DNA of 17,300 bases from an uncultured bacterium (GCA_946479205.1 CAMLFJ010000010.1:1-17300); one strand, 5' to 3'; counted from the first letter of the stretch, positions 1-7,142 are shown. Numbers and translations are program-made. Notes: generated from the letters alone by a model not told the origin.

Positions 1-257
1 AGGGCTTCGGTGTAGCAGGACTTCTGGTTGGCGCCGTAGCCGTAGTACTGGTCGTGAACGAAGATCTCGAGCCCGAGCTCGCGGGCCACATCGAGGGTCG
101 CGTCGGTCGAGCCGTCGTCGACCAGGATGACCAGGTTGACGGTGTCCTTGGGCAGCTCCTCGTAGGTCATGCGGAGCGTCCGGCCCGCGTTGTAGGCCGG
201 CATCACCACCACGACTTTGGGAGTGTCTTTCGGGAGGGGCGGAGGCGTGGCGGCCAT
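1..257 (-). CDS. Glycosyltransferase family 2, N-terminal part (cut by left edge)
   Basis: The 85 visible residues form the start of a GT-A fold nucleotide-sugar transferase. The first beta strand, KVVVVMPAYNAG (residues 14-25), is followed by the nucleotide-binding acidic motif VDDGSTD (46-52) and then a GYGANQKSCYTEA stretch (73-85). That arrangement is typical of dolichyl- or polyprenyl-phosphate sugar synthases of the DPM1/ArnC kind. ATG at 257 directly abuts the stop of the methyltransferase gene (258-260), so the two are probably translated together. The acceptor loop and any C-terminal membrane helices lie outside the window, so the substrate cannot be told. With the GT39 enzyme encoded upstream in the same block, a role in making a polyprenyl-phosphate sugar donor is a reasonable inference. 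The family call is secure; the sub-family is not. Confidence 0.9.
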   Translation of the reverse strand, partial: MAATPPPLPKDTPKVVVVMPAYNAGRTLRMTYEELPKDTVNLVILVDDGSTDATLDVARELGLEIFVHDQYYGYGANQKSCYTEA

Positions 258-941
258 CTAGCCCGGCCCCACGCGGCAGACCGCGACGAACTGGTAGGCG
301 AGCCCGCCCGGCCATCCCCTCGCCGCCCCCGCGCTCAGCGCGTGCACGCGCGCGAGCCAGCGGCCGTGCCAGCGGGGCGGGACCACGAGCGGCAGCGGCA
401 CCGGGGTGACCGCGAGCTCGCTCACCGTGAGCCCGGCGCCGCGCAGGAGCTCGAGCAGGGTGCGGCGCGTGAAGAAGCGAAGGTGGGTGCGGTCCAGGAT
501 GCCGCGATCGGCGTAGTCGAAGCGCCCGGCCAGGAGCGACAGGCGCACCCAGAGATGCGCGACGTTGGGCACCGAGACGATCACGGTGCCCCCGGGGGCC
601 AGGGCCTGGTCGAGGGCGCGCAGCACGGCCCGCGGATCGCTCAGGTGCTCCAGCACGTCGCCGTACACGATGGCGTCGAAGGGACCGTGCAGCAGCGGGA
701 GCGCCGATTCCAGATCGGCCACCACCACTTCCTTGCAGCGGCCGCGCGCCCGCGCGGCCAGCTCCGGGTCGCGCTCGAGCGCGGTCACGCTCCAGCCCTG
801 GGCGGTGAGGCGCTCGGCGAGGAAGCCGTCGGCCGCGCCCACGTCCAGGGCCCGTCGGCCGCGGCCGTCCCCCAGTCGCGACAGGATGACCGAATGGCTC
901 GAGTGCGGATCGTCCTTCAGGCGATACGGAGAGGCGCTCAT
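258..941 (-). CDS. Class I SAM-dependent methyltransferase
   Basis: This is a 227-residue Rossmann-fold methyltransferase of the UbiG-like/Methyltransf_11 and _23 type. SAM-binding motif I is LDVGAADGF (32-40), the acidic ribose-binding residue is E56 at the end of the second strand, and the FDAIVYGDVLEHL motif spans 88-100. PGGTVIVSVPNVAH (117-130) is the usual post-II/III segment, and DRGILDRTHLRFFT (145-158) is a signature of this sub-group, which often sits in surface-polysaccharide loci. I chose ATG at 941 because it lies just after the stop of the membrane-protein gene (944-946) and the protein then begins at the expected place. The open frame continues upstream but only antisense to another gene. 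Small-molecule or glycan methylation is likely; the substrate is unknown. Confidence 0.88.
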   Translation of the reverse strand: MSASPYRLKDDPHSSHSVILSRLGDGRGRRALDVGAADGFLAERLTAQGWSVTALERDPELAARARGRCKEVVVADLESALPLLHGPFDAIVYGDVLEHLSDPRAVLRALDQALAPGGTVIVSVPNVAHLWVRLSLLAGRFDYADRGILDRTHLRFFTRRTLLELLRGAGLTVSELAVTPVPLPLVVPPRWHGRWLARVHALSAGAARGWPGGLAYQFVAVCRVGPG

Positions 942-943
942 GA

Positions 944-1411
944 TCAGGGCCGCGGCGCGGGCGTGGCCAGCCACGCCTCCCAGGCGTCGTACCGGGGCGC
1001 GCTCGCGAGCAGCAGCGCGAGCGACAGCGAGCCGAGCAGGTAGAAGTCGAGGAAGAGCCCGCCCAGGATCACCAGCACGAAACCCGCGAGCGCCGGGAAC
1101 TCCGCGATGCCTCCCATCACGACGGTGGCGAGGGTGAGCCGGGCGATGGCCCGCGGTCGCGTGTCGTCCGGGCGCCGGGTCAGGAGCAGGCGCCGGAACC
1201 CGGGGAAGGAGGCGGTCACGATCCCGCTCGCGATCCAGGCCGCGTAGCGCACGAGGCTCATCTGGGACGCGGGCAGGCCCGAGTCGGAGAGCGCGTGGCT
1301 CATCCGGAACACGCTGGCGATCACGGCGTACATCACCAGGCTCGTGATGAGGCCGCCCGTGATGAGCGCGGCGGTCCGGTGCGCCTGACGGAGCTCGCTC
1401 GCGGCGTCCAT
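944..1411 (-). CDS. Small four-helix membrane protein, function unknown
   Basis: This is a 155-residue integral membrane protein with about four hydrophobic segments, near residues 13-35, 53-70, 91-115 and 112-137. A charged cytoplasmic-looking loop (RRLLLTRRPDDTRPR, 73-87) separates the second and third. The third segment carries a buried glutamate, E104, in VVMGGIAEFPALAGFV. The tail ends with a PRYDAWEAW-like aromatic/acidic stretch (139-147). The layout recalls small conserved membrane proteins of GC-rich bacteria in which an acidic residue sits inside a helix, loosely like F0 subunit c, but I cannot assign a family. ATG at 1411 has a purine-rich GAGAAGGGAGA directly in front. The gene follows GT39 after 37 bp and precedes the methyltransferase by 2 bp, so it belongs to the glycosyltransferase block by position. 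Confidence 0.75.
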   Translation of the reverse strand: MDAASELRQAHRTAALITGGLITSLVMYAVIASVFRMSHALSDSGLPASQMSLVRYAAWIASGIVTASFPGFRRLLLTRRPDDTRPRAIARLTLATVVMGGIAEFPALAGFVLVILGGLFLDFYLLGSLSLALLLASAPRYDAWEAWLATPAPRP

Positions 1412-1429
1412 TCTCCCTTCTCCCGAGCC

Positions 1430-1438
1430 AGGATAGCA
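1430..1438 (-). promoter_or_regulatory. Candidate extended -10 promoter (TGCTATCCT)
   Basis: On the minus strand, TGCTATCCT lies about 18 bases before the ATG at 1411, in the short gap after GT39. TGn plus a TATAAT-like hexamer fits an extended -10 element; no good -35 is visible. Transcription would start near 1423 and give a leader of about a dozen bases containing the purine-rich ribosome site. The ATGCTA core also precedes two other minus-strand genes in this window. Confidence 0.4.
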
Positions 1439-1448
1439 TCCGCCACGC

Positions 1449-3149
1449 TCAGGGCTGGTTGGAATAGAGCCGCCGGCCCCCCGCCTCGATCAGCAGATGA
1501 ACGCGCTCGGCCGGCAGCTCGCGGATCACGCTGCGGGTGGGCGTGGCGGCCGACAGCAAGAAGACGCGTCGGTCTTCCGCCCAGGCCCGCACCAGCGCGG
1601 CGGTGTCCCAGAACCGCGGCCGCGCTTCGGGAAAGGTCGAGCCGAAGGCCAGGTTGGACTGCAGCCCGTTGACGATCTGGACCCGCCGATCCAGCCGCAG
1701 CAGGGCCGAGGCGCTGTTCTCGATCGCGCCCTCGTGGGCGAGCACGTCGGCGGGCCCGACGCGGAGCTGGATCGCGTCGGTCATCACCCGCACCGAGCGG
1801 CTCTTCGCGAACAGCGTGAGCCCTTCGACGGAGATCGGCAGGAAGGCGATCATGGCGGCCAGCAAGGCGCCCAGCCCCAGGAGCGGAAGCCGGCGCCAGG
1901 CCGCCACCGCCAGCGCGGCCGTCGCCAGCAGGAAGATGCCCGCGATCGGGCCGAAGAGCGGCCGGAACTGGGCGAGGAAGTCGCTGGTGGCGGCCTGGCC
2001 CTGCGCGGCCATGTTCCGCGCGGAGACGTCGGCCACCGCGACCGCTTCCGGGGAGAGGCGCAGCCACCCGAGCCAGGCGCCAAGAATCGCGCTCGCCACG
2101 AGGGCGGTCGCGAGCAGCGCGGGGGCCAGCAGGCTGAAGGAGCGCGGGGCGCCCGCGGGCCGCTCGATCGCGTCGTCCCAGAGCTTGGCGACCAGCAGCG
2201 CCATCGCGGGGAAGGCGGGCAGGCCGTAGTGCGGCAGCTTGAAGGGCGAGAGGGCGAAGACCCCCAGGATGCCGACCGTCCAGAGCGCGAGCAGCATCCA
2301 GACCCGCGCCTCCGGCGTCTTCCACGGCCGCCGCCGGATCACCCGGGCGACCGCAAGCGGCAGCGCGAGCACCCAGGGGAAGAAGCCGACCGCGGTGACG
2401 CCGAGGAACTCGAGCGTCGAGAGAGGCACGTCCTCGTCGGGGAAGACGCGCTGGCGCGCGACGTTCAGCACGTGGTTGTCCACCACCGTGTACCAGAGGA
2501 AGCCGCGGTACTGCGATTCGACGAGCAGGTACCAGGGCACCGCGACCACGAGCAGGAGCAGGATCGCGGAGAGCGGCGCCCACTGCCGCCACGATCCGCC
2601 CTCCCGGGTGAGCCAGAGGAAGAGGGCCACCGCGGCGAGGGGGCCGATCGCGCCGAGGAAGTCCTTGGCCAGCACGGCCAGGCCCAGGCCGCCGTAGAAC
2701 AGCAGGAGCGGCCACCGGCCGCCGCCCAGGTAGGCCAGGATGAAGCCGTAGAGGCCCAGGAGGATGCAGGCGACGAAGAGCATGTCCGGCTTGACCATGC
2801 GCCCGAAGAGGAACATCTCGAGGTTCGCCGCCACCATCAGCCCGGCCATGAGCCCGACCCGCGCCGAGGCCAGGCGGCTGCCGATCAGCGCGGTGAGCAC
2901 GGCCACCGCGACCGCGGAGAGTGCGGACACCAGGCGCGCCGCCGTCTCGGTGGGCCCGAGCCAGGCGAAGGCGCCCGCCATGAGCCAGTAGGGCAGCGGG
3001 GGCTTGTCGAAGTAGGGCACGCCGTTGAGGTGCGGTGTGATCCAGCCCGCGCCCCGCAGCATCTCCCAGGCGATGTCCGCGTGGATGCCTTCGGGCGGGT
3101 CCAGGAAGGGCGCGGCCCCGAGGCGCGCCACGTACAGCGCGGCGGCCAC
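1449..3149 (-). CDS. Glycosyltransferase family 39 (ArnT/PMT-like) membrane protein
   Basis: This polytopic enzyme of about 566 residues resembles lipid-linked sugar transferases of the ArnT/PMT group, which move a sugar from a polyprenyl phosphate to an acceptor on the outer face of the inner membrane. The first periplasmic loop carries the acidic region LDPPEGIHADIAWEM (16-30) and the signature LNGVPYFDKPPLPYWL (41-56). KPDMLFVACILLGLY (120-134) and SPFKLPHYGLPAFPAMALL (301-319) are also family hallmarks. About ten further helices extend to about residue 440, and a soluble periplasmic C-terminal domain occupies about 450-566. The start is uncertain. GTG at 3149 is the only ATG/GTG/TTG codon after the in-frame stop at 3300-3302, yet hydrophobic codons continue upstream of it. 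CTG at 3179 or 3176 is therefore an alternative. The GT2 and methyltransferase genes downstream support a surface-glycan role. Confidence 0.88.
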   Translation of the reverse strand: MAAALYVARLGAAPFLDPPEGIHADIAWEMLRGAGWITPHLNGVPYFDKPPLPYWLMAGAFAWLGPTETAARLVSALSAVAVAVLTALIGSRLASARVGLMAGLMVAANLEMFLFGRMVKPDMLFVACILLGLYGFILAYLGGGRWPLLLFYGGLGLAVLAKDFLGAIGPLAAVALFLWLTREGGSWRQWAPLSAILLLLVVAVPWYLLVESQYRGFLWYTVVDNHVLNVARQRVFPDEDVPLSTLEFLGVTAVGFFPWVLALPLAVARVIRRRPWKTPEARVWMLLALWTVGILGVFALSPFKLPHYGLPAFPAMALLVAKLWDDAIERPAGAPRSFSLLAPALLATALVASAILGAWLGWLRLSPEAVAVADVSARNMAAQGQAATSDFLAQFRPLFGPIAGIFLLATAALAVAAWRRLPLLGLGALLAAMIAFLPISVEGLTLFAKSRSVRVMTDAIQLRVGPADVLAHEGAIENSASALLRLDRRVQIVNGLQSNLAFGSTFPEARPRFWDTAALVRAWAEDRRVFLLSAATPTRSVIRELPAERVHLLIEAGGRRLYSNQP

Positions 3150-3198
3150 GATGGCGACGGCGAGCGGGACGGTCAGCAGACGCGGGCGCGCCGGGGCC

Positions 3199-3936
3199 TC
3201 ACCGGTCGACCCGGACCACCGCGTCCTGGGGAAGGCGGCCCAGGAGATCGGTGACCGCGTCGTCGAGATAGCCGCGGTCCTTGGACTCCAGCGTGACCTT
3301 CACCTTGTATTCCGGGTTGGAGAACTCGGGATACGAGCCGAGCAGCAGATCCGGATGGCCGGCGAGCAGCGCGTTCAGGTGGTCGGCGAGCGTGCCCTCC
3401 CCCATGCTCACGTACACGCAGCAGAGATGGAAGGGCGCGTCGCGGAAGCGCTCCTTGAGCGCGTCGAACTTCTGACGGAAGATCTCGGGCACCCCGGGCA
3501 GGATGTAGATGTTCCGCACCACCACCGCCGGGAAGACCAGCTCGCCGTCCGCGGTCAGCTCCGCGCCCTCCGGCACCTCCGCCATCTTGAGCCGGGCCGC
3601 GTTGAGCTGGCCCCGGCCCTTGAAGTAGTTCTCGAGCAGGCTCACGAGCCGCGGCTCCCGCACCACCGGGACTCCGAGGGCCCGCGCCACGCCCTCGATG
3701 GTCACGTCGTCGTGGGTGGGCCCGACGCCGCCCGAGGTGAACACCACGTCGTACTCCGCGCTGAAGGCGCGCACCTCGGCCGCGATGAGGTCCACCTCGT
3801 CCGGGATGACGGTGATCCGCCGCACTTCCACCCCGAGCCCCCGCAGCTCCCGGCAGAGGTAGGCCGCGTTGGCGTCGATGATCTTGCCCGAGAGGATCTC
3901 GTTGCCGATCAGCAGGATGCCGGCCGTTTTCGCCAT
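3199..3936 (-). CDS. Stand-alone CinA N-terminal (MoCF, COG1058) domain protein
   Basis: The protein has 245 residues and matches the molybdopterin-binding-like domain found at the N terminus of CinA. Clear motifs are GNEILSGKIIDANAAYL (11-27), FTSGGVGPTHDDVT (66-79), NIYILPGVPEIF (142-153) and an SYPEF segment near 201-205. In this family the domain hydrolyses dinucleotide pyrophosphates such as ADP-ribose or FAD; that is family knowledge and is not shown here. The C-terminal PncC/CinA amidase domain is absent, so this is the short form rather than full competence protein CinA. ATG at 3936 is preferred over the ATG at 3957, because a candidate promoter -10 element lies across the latter (3948-3956). 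Neither has a clear ribosome site. GT39 follows after 49 bp in the same direction. Confidence 0.9.
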   Translation of the reverse strand: MAKTAGILLIGNEILSGKIIDANAAYLCRELRGLGVEVRRITVIPDEVDLIAAEVRAFSAEYDVVFTSGGVGPTHDDVTIEGVARALGVPVVREPRLVSLLENYFKGRGQLNAARLKMAEVPEGAELTADGELVFPAVVVRNIYILPGVPEIFRQKFDALKERFRDAPFHLCCVYVSMGEGTLADHLNALLAGHPDLLLGSYPEFSNPEYKVKVTLESKDRGYLDDAVTDLLGRLPQDAVVRVDR

Positions 3937-3947
3937 GGCCGAGGCAC

Positions 3948-3956
3948 ATCGTAGCA
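3948..3956 (-). promoter_or_regulatory. Candidate extended -10 promoter for the CinA-domain gene (TGCTACGAT)
   Basis: Minus-strand TGCTACGAT, preceded by A to give ATGCTA, lies just upstream of ATG 3936. The predicted transcription start is near 3941, leaving about five leader bases and no ribosome-binding site, so translation would be almost leaderless. It also overlaps the alternative start at 3957, which argues against that start. No -35 match is seen. Confidence 0.4.
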
Positions 3957-3968
3957 TGCGGGGAGTTC

Positions 3969-3977
3969 TGATAGAAT
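3969..3977 (+). promoter_or_regulatory. Candidate extended -10 promoter for the SDR-uppP-FAD operon (TGATAGAAT)
   Basis: TGATAGAAT is an extended -10 (TGn plus TAGAAT, one base from TATAAT) in an otherwise GC-rich gap. Transcription would begin near 3984 and give a leader of about 37 bases ending in GAGGAAAGCG before ATG 4021. No clear -35 is present. It stands back to back with the minus-strand promoter at 3948-3956, with 12 bp between them. Confidence 0.5.
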
Positions 3978-4020
3978 GGGGCGCGCTCCGACGGGCGACT
4001 CCCTCGATTCGAGGAAAGCG

Positions 4021-4839
4021 ATGACCACCGACGCTTCTCCGATCACGCTGCGCGGCTGGGCCCTGGTCCTGGGCGCCTCCTCCGGCTTCGGCGCCGCCAC
4101 GAGCCTGGCGCTCGCGCGCGCGGGGCTCGACGTGTTCGGCGTCCACCTCGACCGCAAGTCCACCCTGCCCAACGTCGAGCGCCTGGCCTCCGAGATCAAG
4201 TCCCTCGGTCGCGAGGCCCGCTTCTTCAACGTCAACGCGGCGGACGAGGAGAAGCGCGCCGAGGTCGCGGCCGAGATGGAGCGGGTGCTCCGCGAGCGCA
4301 GCCAGATGGGCCAGGTGCGGGTGCTGCTGCACTCCCTGGCCTTCGGCACCCTCAAGCTCTTCGTGGCCGATCCGATGAAGGAAGCGGTGACCAAGGCGCA
4401 GATGGACATGACGCTCGACGTCATGGCCCACAGCCTCATCTACTGGGCGCAGGAGGTGGTGGGGCGCGGGCTCATGGGCCGCGGCGGGCGCATCTACGCG
4501 ATGACCTCGGCGGGCGGCGCGCGCGTACTCCCGCACTACGGCCCGGTCTCCGCGGCCAAGGCCGCGCTCGAGTCCAACATCCGGCAGCTCGCGGCCGAGC
4601 TGGCCCCGCATGGCATCACCGCCAACTCCATTCGCGCGGGGGTGACCGCGACCCCCGCGGCCCAGAAGATCCCGAACTACGAAGAGTTCTCCCAGCAGGC
4701 CGCGCGGCGCAATCCGCATCGACGGCTCACCACCACCGACGACGTGGCGCGCGCGATCGTCGTGCTGAGCCACCCCGACACCCACTGGATCACCGGCAAC
4801 GTGATCGGGGTCGACGGCGGCGAAGAGATCGTGGGCTGA
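4021..4839 (+). CDS. SDR-family oxidoreductase, FabL/FabI-like enoyl-ACP reductase
   Basis: This 272-residue Rossmann-fold reductase binds NAD(P)H through LVLGASSGFGAAT (15-27). The catalytic pair is spaced as Y173-x6-K180 (HYGPVSAAKAALES), the spacing of enoyl-ACP reductases of the FabI/FabL group, rather than the Y-x3-K of ordinary SDRs. LLHSLAFG (102-109) replaces the classical NNAG strand-4 motif, also as in enoyl reductases, and the C terminus carries the usual GNVIGVDGGEEI (259-270). The last step of fatty-acid elongation is thus the likely role. Substrate preference and cofactor (NADPH in known FabL) are inferences. ATG 4021 has the ribosome site GAGGA seven bases upstream and was chosen over the in-frame ATG at 3976. 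It leads an operon with uppP 7 bp downstream. Confidence 0.85.
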   Translation: MTTDASPITLRGWALVLGASSGFGAATSLALARAGLDVFGVHLDRKSTLPNVERLASEIKSLGREARFFNVNAADEEKRAEVAAEMERVLRERSQMGQVRVLLHSLAFGTLKLFVADPMKEAVTKAQMDMTLDVMAHSLIYWAQEVVGRGLMGRGGRIYAMTSAGGARVLPHYGPVSAAKAALESNIRQLAAELAPHGITANSIRAGVTATPAAQKIPNYEEFSQQAARRNPHRRLTTTDDVARAIVVLSHPDTHWITGNVIGVDGGEEIVG

Positions 4840-4846
4840 GCGGCCA

Positions 4847-5635
4847 GTGCCCAGCTGGCTGGCCGTCACCATCCTGGGTGTCATCGAGGGCATCACCGAG
4901 TTCCTGCCCATCAGCTCCACCGGACACCTGCTCCTGGTGGAGAACGCGGGATGGGTGCCGCGCCAGTCCGACCTCTTCAACATCACGATCCAGTCCGGGG
5001 CGGCCCTCGCGGTGCTGCTGGCCTTCGGCGGGCGCCTGCGGGATCTGCTGGGACGTCTGCACGAGGCGGAGCCGCGCGCGTATCTGCTGAAGCTCGCGCT
5101 CGCCTTCGTGATCACCGGGGTGGGCGGACTCGCGATCAAGCGGCTCGGCTGGGCGCTGCCGAAGGAGATGGCGCCCATCGTCTGGGCCACCCTGATCGGC
5201 GGAGTGGCGATCCTCGGGGTGGAATGGGCGCTGCGCGCGCGGCCGTCCGTGTCGCGCGTGACCTGGGCGATGGCGGTCGCGGTGGGACTGGGCCAGCTCC
5301 TCGCCGCCGCGTTCCCGGGCACCTCGCGGTCGGCCGCCACCATCCTGCTCATCATGCTGCTGGGCCTGAGCCGGCCGATCGCGACCGAGTTCTCGTTCCT
5401 GGTCGGCGTGCCCACCCTCCTCGCGGCGGGCGGGTTCGAGACGCTGCACGCGCTGCGACATCCCGCGGGCCCGCCGACCGACTGGGGCCTGCTCGCGCTG
5501 GGCACCCTGGTCTCCGCGGTGACCGCGTTCCTCGTGGTCCGGTGGCTGCTCCGGTGGATCCAGACGCACAGCTTCGCCCCGTTCGGGTGGTACCGGGTGG
5601 CTCTCGGTCTCGTCCTGCTGACCCGGCTCGGCTGA
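4847..5635 (+). CDS. uppP: Undecaprenyl-diphosphatase UppP (BacA)
   Basis: This 262-residue polytopic membrane protein dephosphorylates undecaprenyl pyrophosphate to undecaprenyl phosphate, the lipid carrier for peptidoglycan and surface glycans. Both signature regions are intact. EGITEFLPISSTGHLLL (14-30) contains the catalytic E14/E18 pair and H27. AAFPGTSRSAAT (154-165) contains the phosphate-binding arginine R161. Several hydrophobic helices cover the rest, and length is normal for the family. The start is GTG at 4847, 7 bp after the SDR stop; no ATG gives a full first motif. The genetic link to a fatty-acid reductase fits envelope building. BacA overproduction gives bacitracin tolerance in other bacteria; nothing here shows that specifically. 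Confidence 0.95.
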   Translation: MPSWLAVTILGVIEGITEFLPISSTGHLLLVENAGWVPRQSDLFNITIQSGAALAVLLAFGGRLRDLLGRLHEAEPRAYLLKLALAFVITGVGGLAIKRLGWALPKEMAPIVWATLIGGVAILGVEWALRARPSVSRVTWAMAVAVGLGQLLAAAFPGTSRSAATILLIMLLGLSRPIATEFSFLVGVPTLLAAGGFETLHALRHPAGPPTDWGLLALGTLVSAVTAFLVVRWLLRWIQTHSFAPFGWYRVALGLVLLTRLG

Positions 5636-5663
5636 GCCGGCCTGACTGGAGGTAGTGGACGCG

Positions 5664-7142
5664 ATGGCGCACGACGTGGTGGTGATCGGCGGCGGCAACG
5701 CGGCGCTCTGCGCGGCGCTGGCCGCGCGCGAGGGTGGGGTCTCGGTGCTCATGCTGGAGAAGGCCCCGGAGTCCGAGCGGGGCGGCAACTCCTTCTTCAC
5801 CGCGGGCGGCTTCCGCTTCGCCCACCAGGGCCTCGAGGACCTGCGACGCGACGTCATCCCGGATCTGAGCGACGAGGAAGCGGCGACCATCACGATCCCC
5901 GCCTACACCGAAGACCAGTACTACGACGACATCATGCGCGTGACCGAGGGCCGCTCCGATCTCGACCTGGCCCAGCACCTGGTCCAGCGCTCGAAGCCCA
6001 CCGTGATGTGGATGCGCATGCAGGGGATTCGCTGGATCCTCATGTTCAGCCGCCAGTCCTACAAGGTGGGCGACCGCCACCACTTCTGGGGCGGCCTCAA
6101 CCTCGAGGCGGTGGGCGGCGGCCCGGGCCTGGTCGAAGCGCTCTTCGAGCGGGCGGCCAAGGTGGGCATCGAGGTCCGCTACGGGGTGGCCGGGCACAAG
6201 CTGATCCTGGACGGCTCCGGCCGGGTCACCGGGGTGGCGACGCGCAGCGCGACCGGCGCGAGCGAGATTCCCTGCCGCGCGGTGGTCATCGCTTCGGGCG
6301 GCTTCGAGGCGAACCCGGAGTGGCGCACCCGCTACCTCGGGCCGAACTGGGACCTGGCACGGGTGCGCGGCACCCGGCACAACGTGGGCGAGGGCATCGC
6401 GATGGCGCTCGAGATCGGCGCGCAGGCCTACGGCCACTGGTCGTCCTGCCACGCGGTGGCGTGGGACCTCAACGCCCCCGCCTTCGGCGACCGGCGGGTG
6501 GGCGACATGTTCCAGAAGCACTCGTACCCGCTCGGGCTGATCGTCAACGTCAAGGGCGAGCGCTTCGTGGACGAGGGCGCGGATTTCCGCAACTACACCT
6601 ACGCCAAGTACGGGCGCGAGATCCTGCGCCAGCCGCAGGAGGCCGCCTTCCAGATCTTCGACCAGAAGACGGTGCCGCTGCTGCGCGAGGAGTACCGCAT
6701 CCGCGAGATCACCAAGGCGGAGGCGGGCACCATCGAGGAGCTGGCCAAGAAGCTCGAGGTGAGCCCGGAGGGGCTGACCCGCACCGTGCGCGACTTCAAC
6801 GCGGCGGTGATGGACCAGGTGCCGTTCAATCCCGCGGTGCTCGACGGCCGCGGGACCCAGGGGCTCACCCTGCCCAAGTCCAACTGGGCGCAGCGCCTCG
6901 ACACCCCGCCCTACGTGGGCTTCGGGGTGACCTGCGGCATCACCTTCACCTTCGGCGGCCTGCGCGTGGACACGCGCGGCCGGGTGCTCGACACCTGGGA
7001 CCGGCCGATCCCGGGCCTCTACGCGGCGGGCGAGCTCGTGGGCGGGCTCTTCTACCACAACTACCCCGGCGGCACCGGCCTGATGTCGGGTGCCGTCTTC
7101 GGCAAGACCGCGGGCGACTCCGTCGCCGCCGACCTGAAGTAG
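5664..7142 (+). CDS. FAD-dependent tricarballylate dehydrogenase-like flavoprotein (TcuA family)
   Basis: The protein has 492 residues and the fumarate reductase/succinate dehydrogenase flavoprotein fold. The N-terminal dinucleotide-binding motif is VVVIGGGNAALCAALAA (5-21) with acidic E32, followed by a GGNSFFTAGGFRFA segment (40-53). The C-terminal FAD-binding part has GLYAAGELVGGLFYHNYPGG and GLMSGAVFGKTAG. Overall layout matches TcuA/CobZ-type proteins, which oxidise tricarballylate to aconitate in Salmonella; many relatives act on other carboxylates, so the substrate is open. No TcuB-like electron-transfer partner is present in the window. ATG 5664 is chosen over GTG 5655 because GGAGG (5648-5652) sits 11 bases before the ATG but only 2 before the GTG. 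It lies 28 bp after uppP and probably belongs to the same transcript. Confidence 0.82.
   Translation: MAHDVVVIGGGNAALCAALAAREGGVSVLMLEKAPESERGGNSFFTAGGFRFAHQGLEDLRRDVIPDLSDEEAATITIPAYTEDQYYDDIMRVTEGRSDLDLAQHLVQRSKPTVMWMRMQGIRWILMFSRQSYKVGDRHHFWGGLNLEAVGGGPGLVEALFERAAKVGIEVRYGVAGHKLILDGSGRVTGVATRSATGASEIPCRAVVIASGGFEANPEWRTRYLGPNWDLARVRGTRHNVGEGIAMALEIGAQAYGHWSSCHAVAWDLNAPAFGDRRVGDMFQKHSYPLGLIVNVKGERFVDEGADFRNYTYAKYGREILRQPQEAAFQIFDQKTVPLLREEYRIREITKAEAGTIEELAKKLEVSPEGLTRTVRDFNAAVMDQVPFNPAVLDGRGTQGLTLPKSNWAQRLDTPPYVGFGVTCGITFTFGGLRVDTRGRVLDTWDRPIPGLYAAGELVGGLFYHNYPGGTGLMSGAVFGKTAGDSVAADLK

Noticed and set aside
942..1439. Upstream extension of the methyltransferase frame
   Set aside because: The extension overlaps the membrane-protein gene in another frame and has a low-complexity product. 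ATG 941 gives a normal family length.
1497..3254. Long plus-strand open frame (585 codons) opposite GT39
   Set aside because: Its product is rich in R, E, G and H with no hydrophobic core, while the opposite strand gives a clear GT39 protein. High GC removes stop codons from antisense frames.
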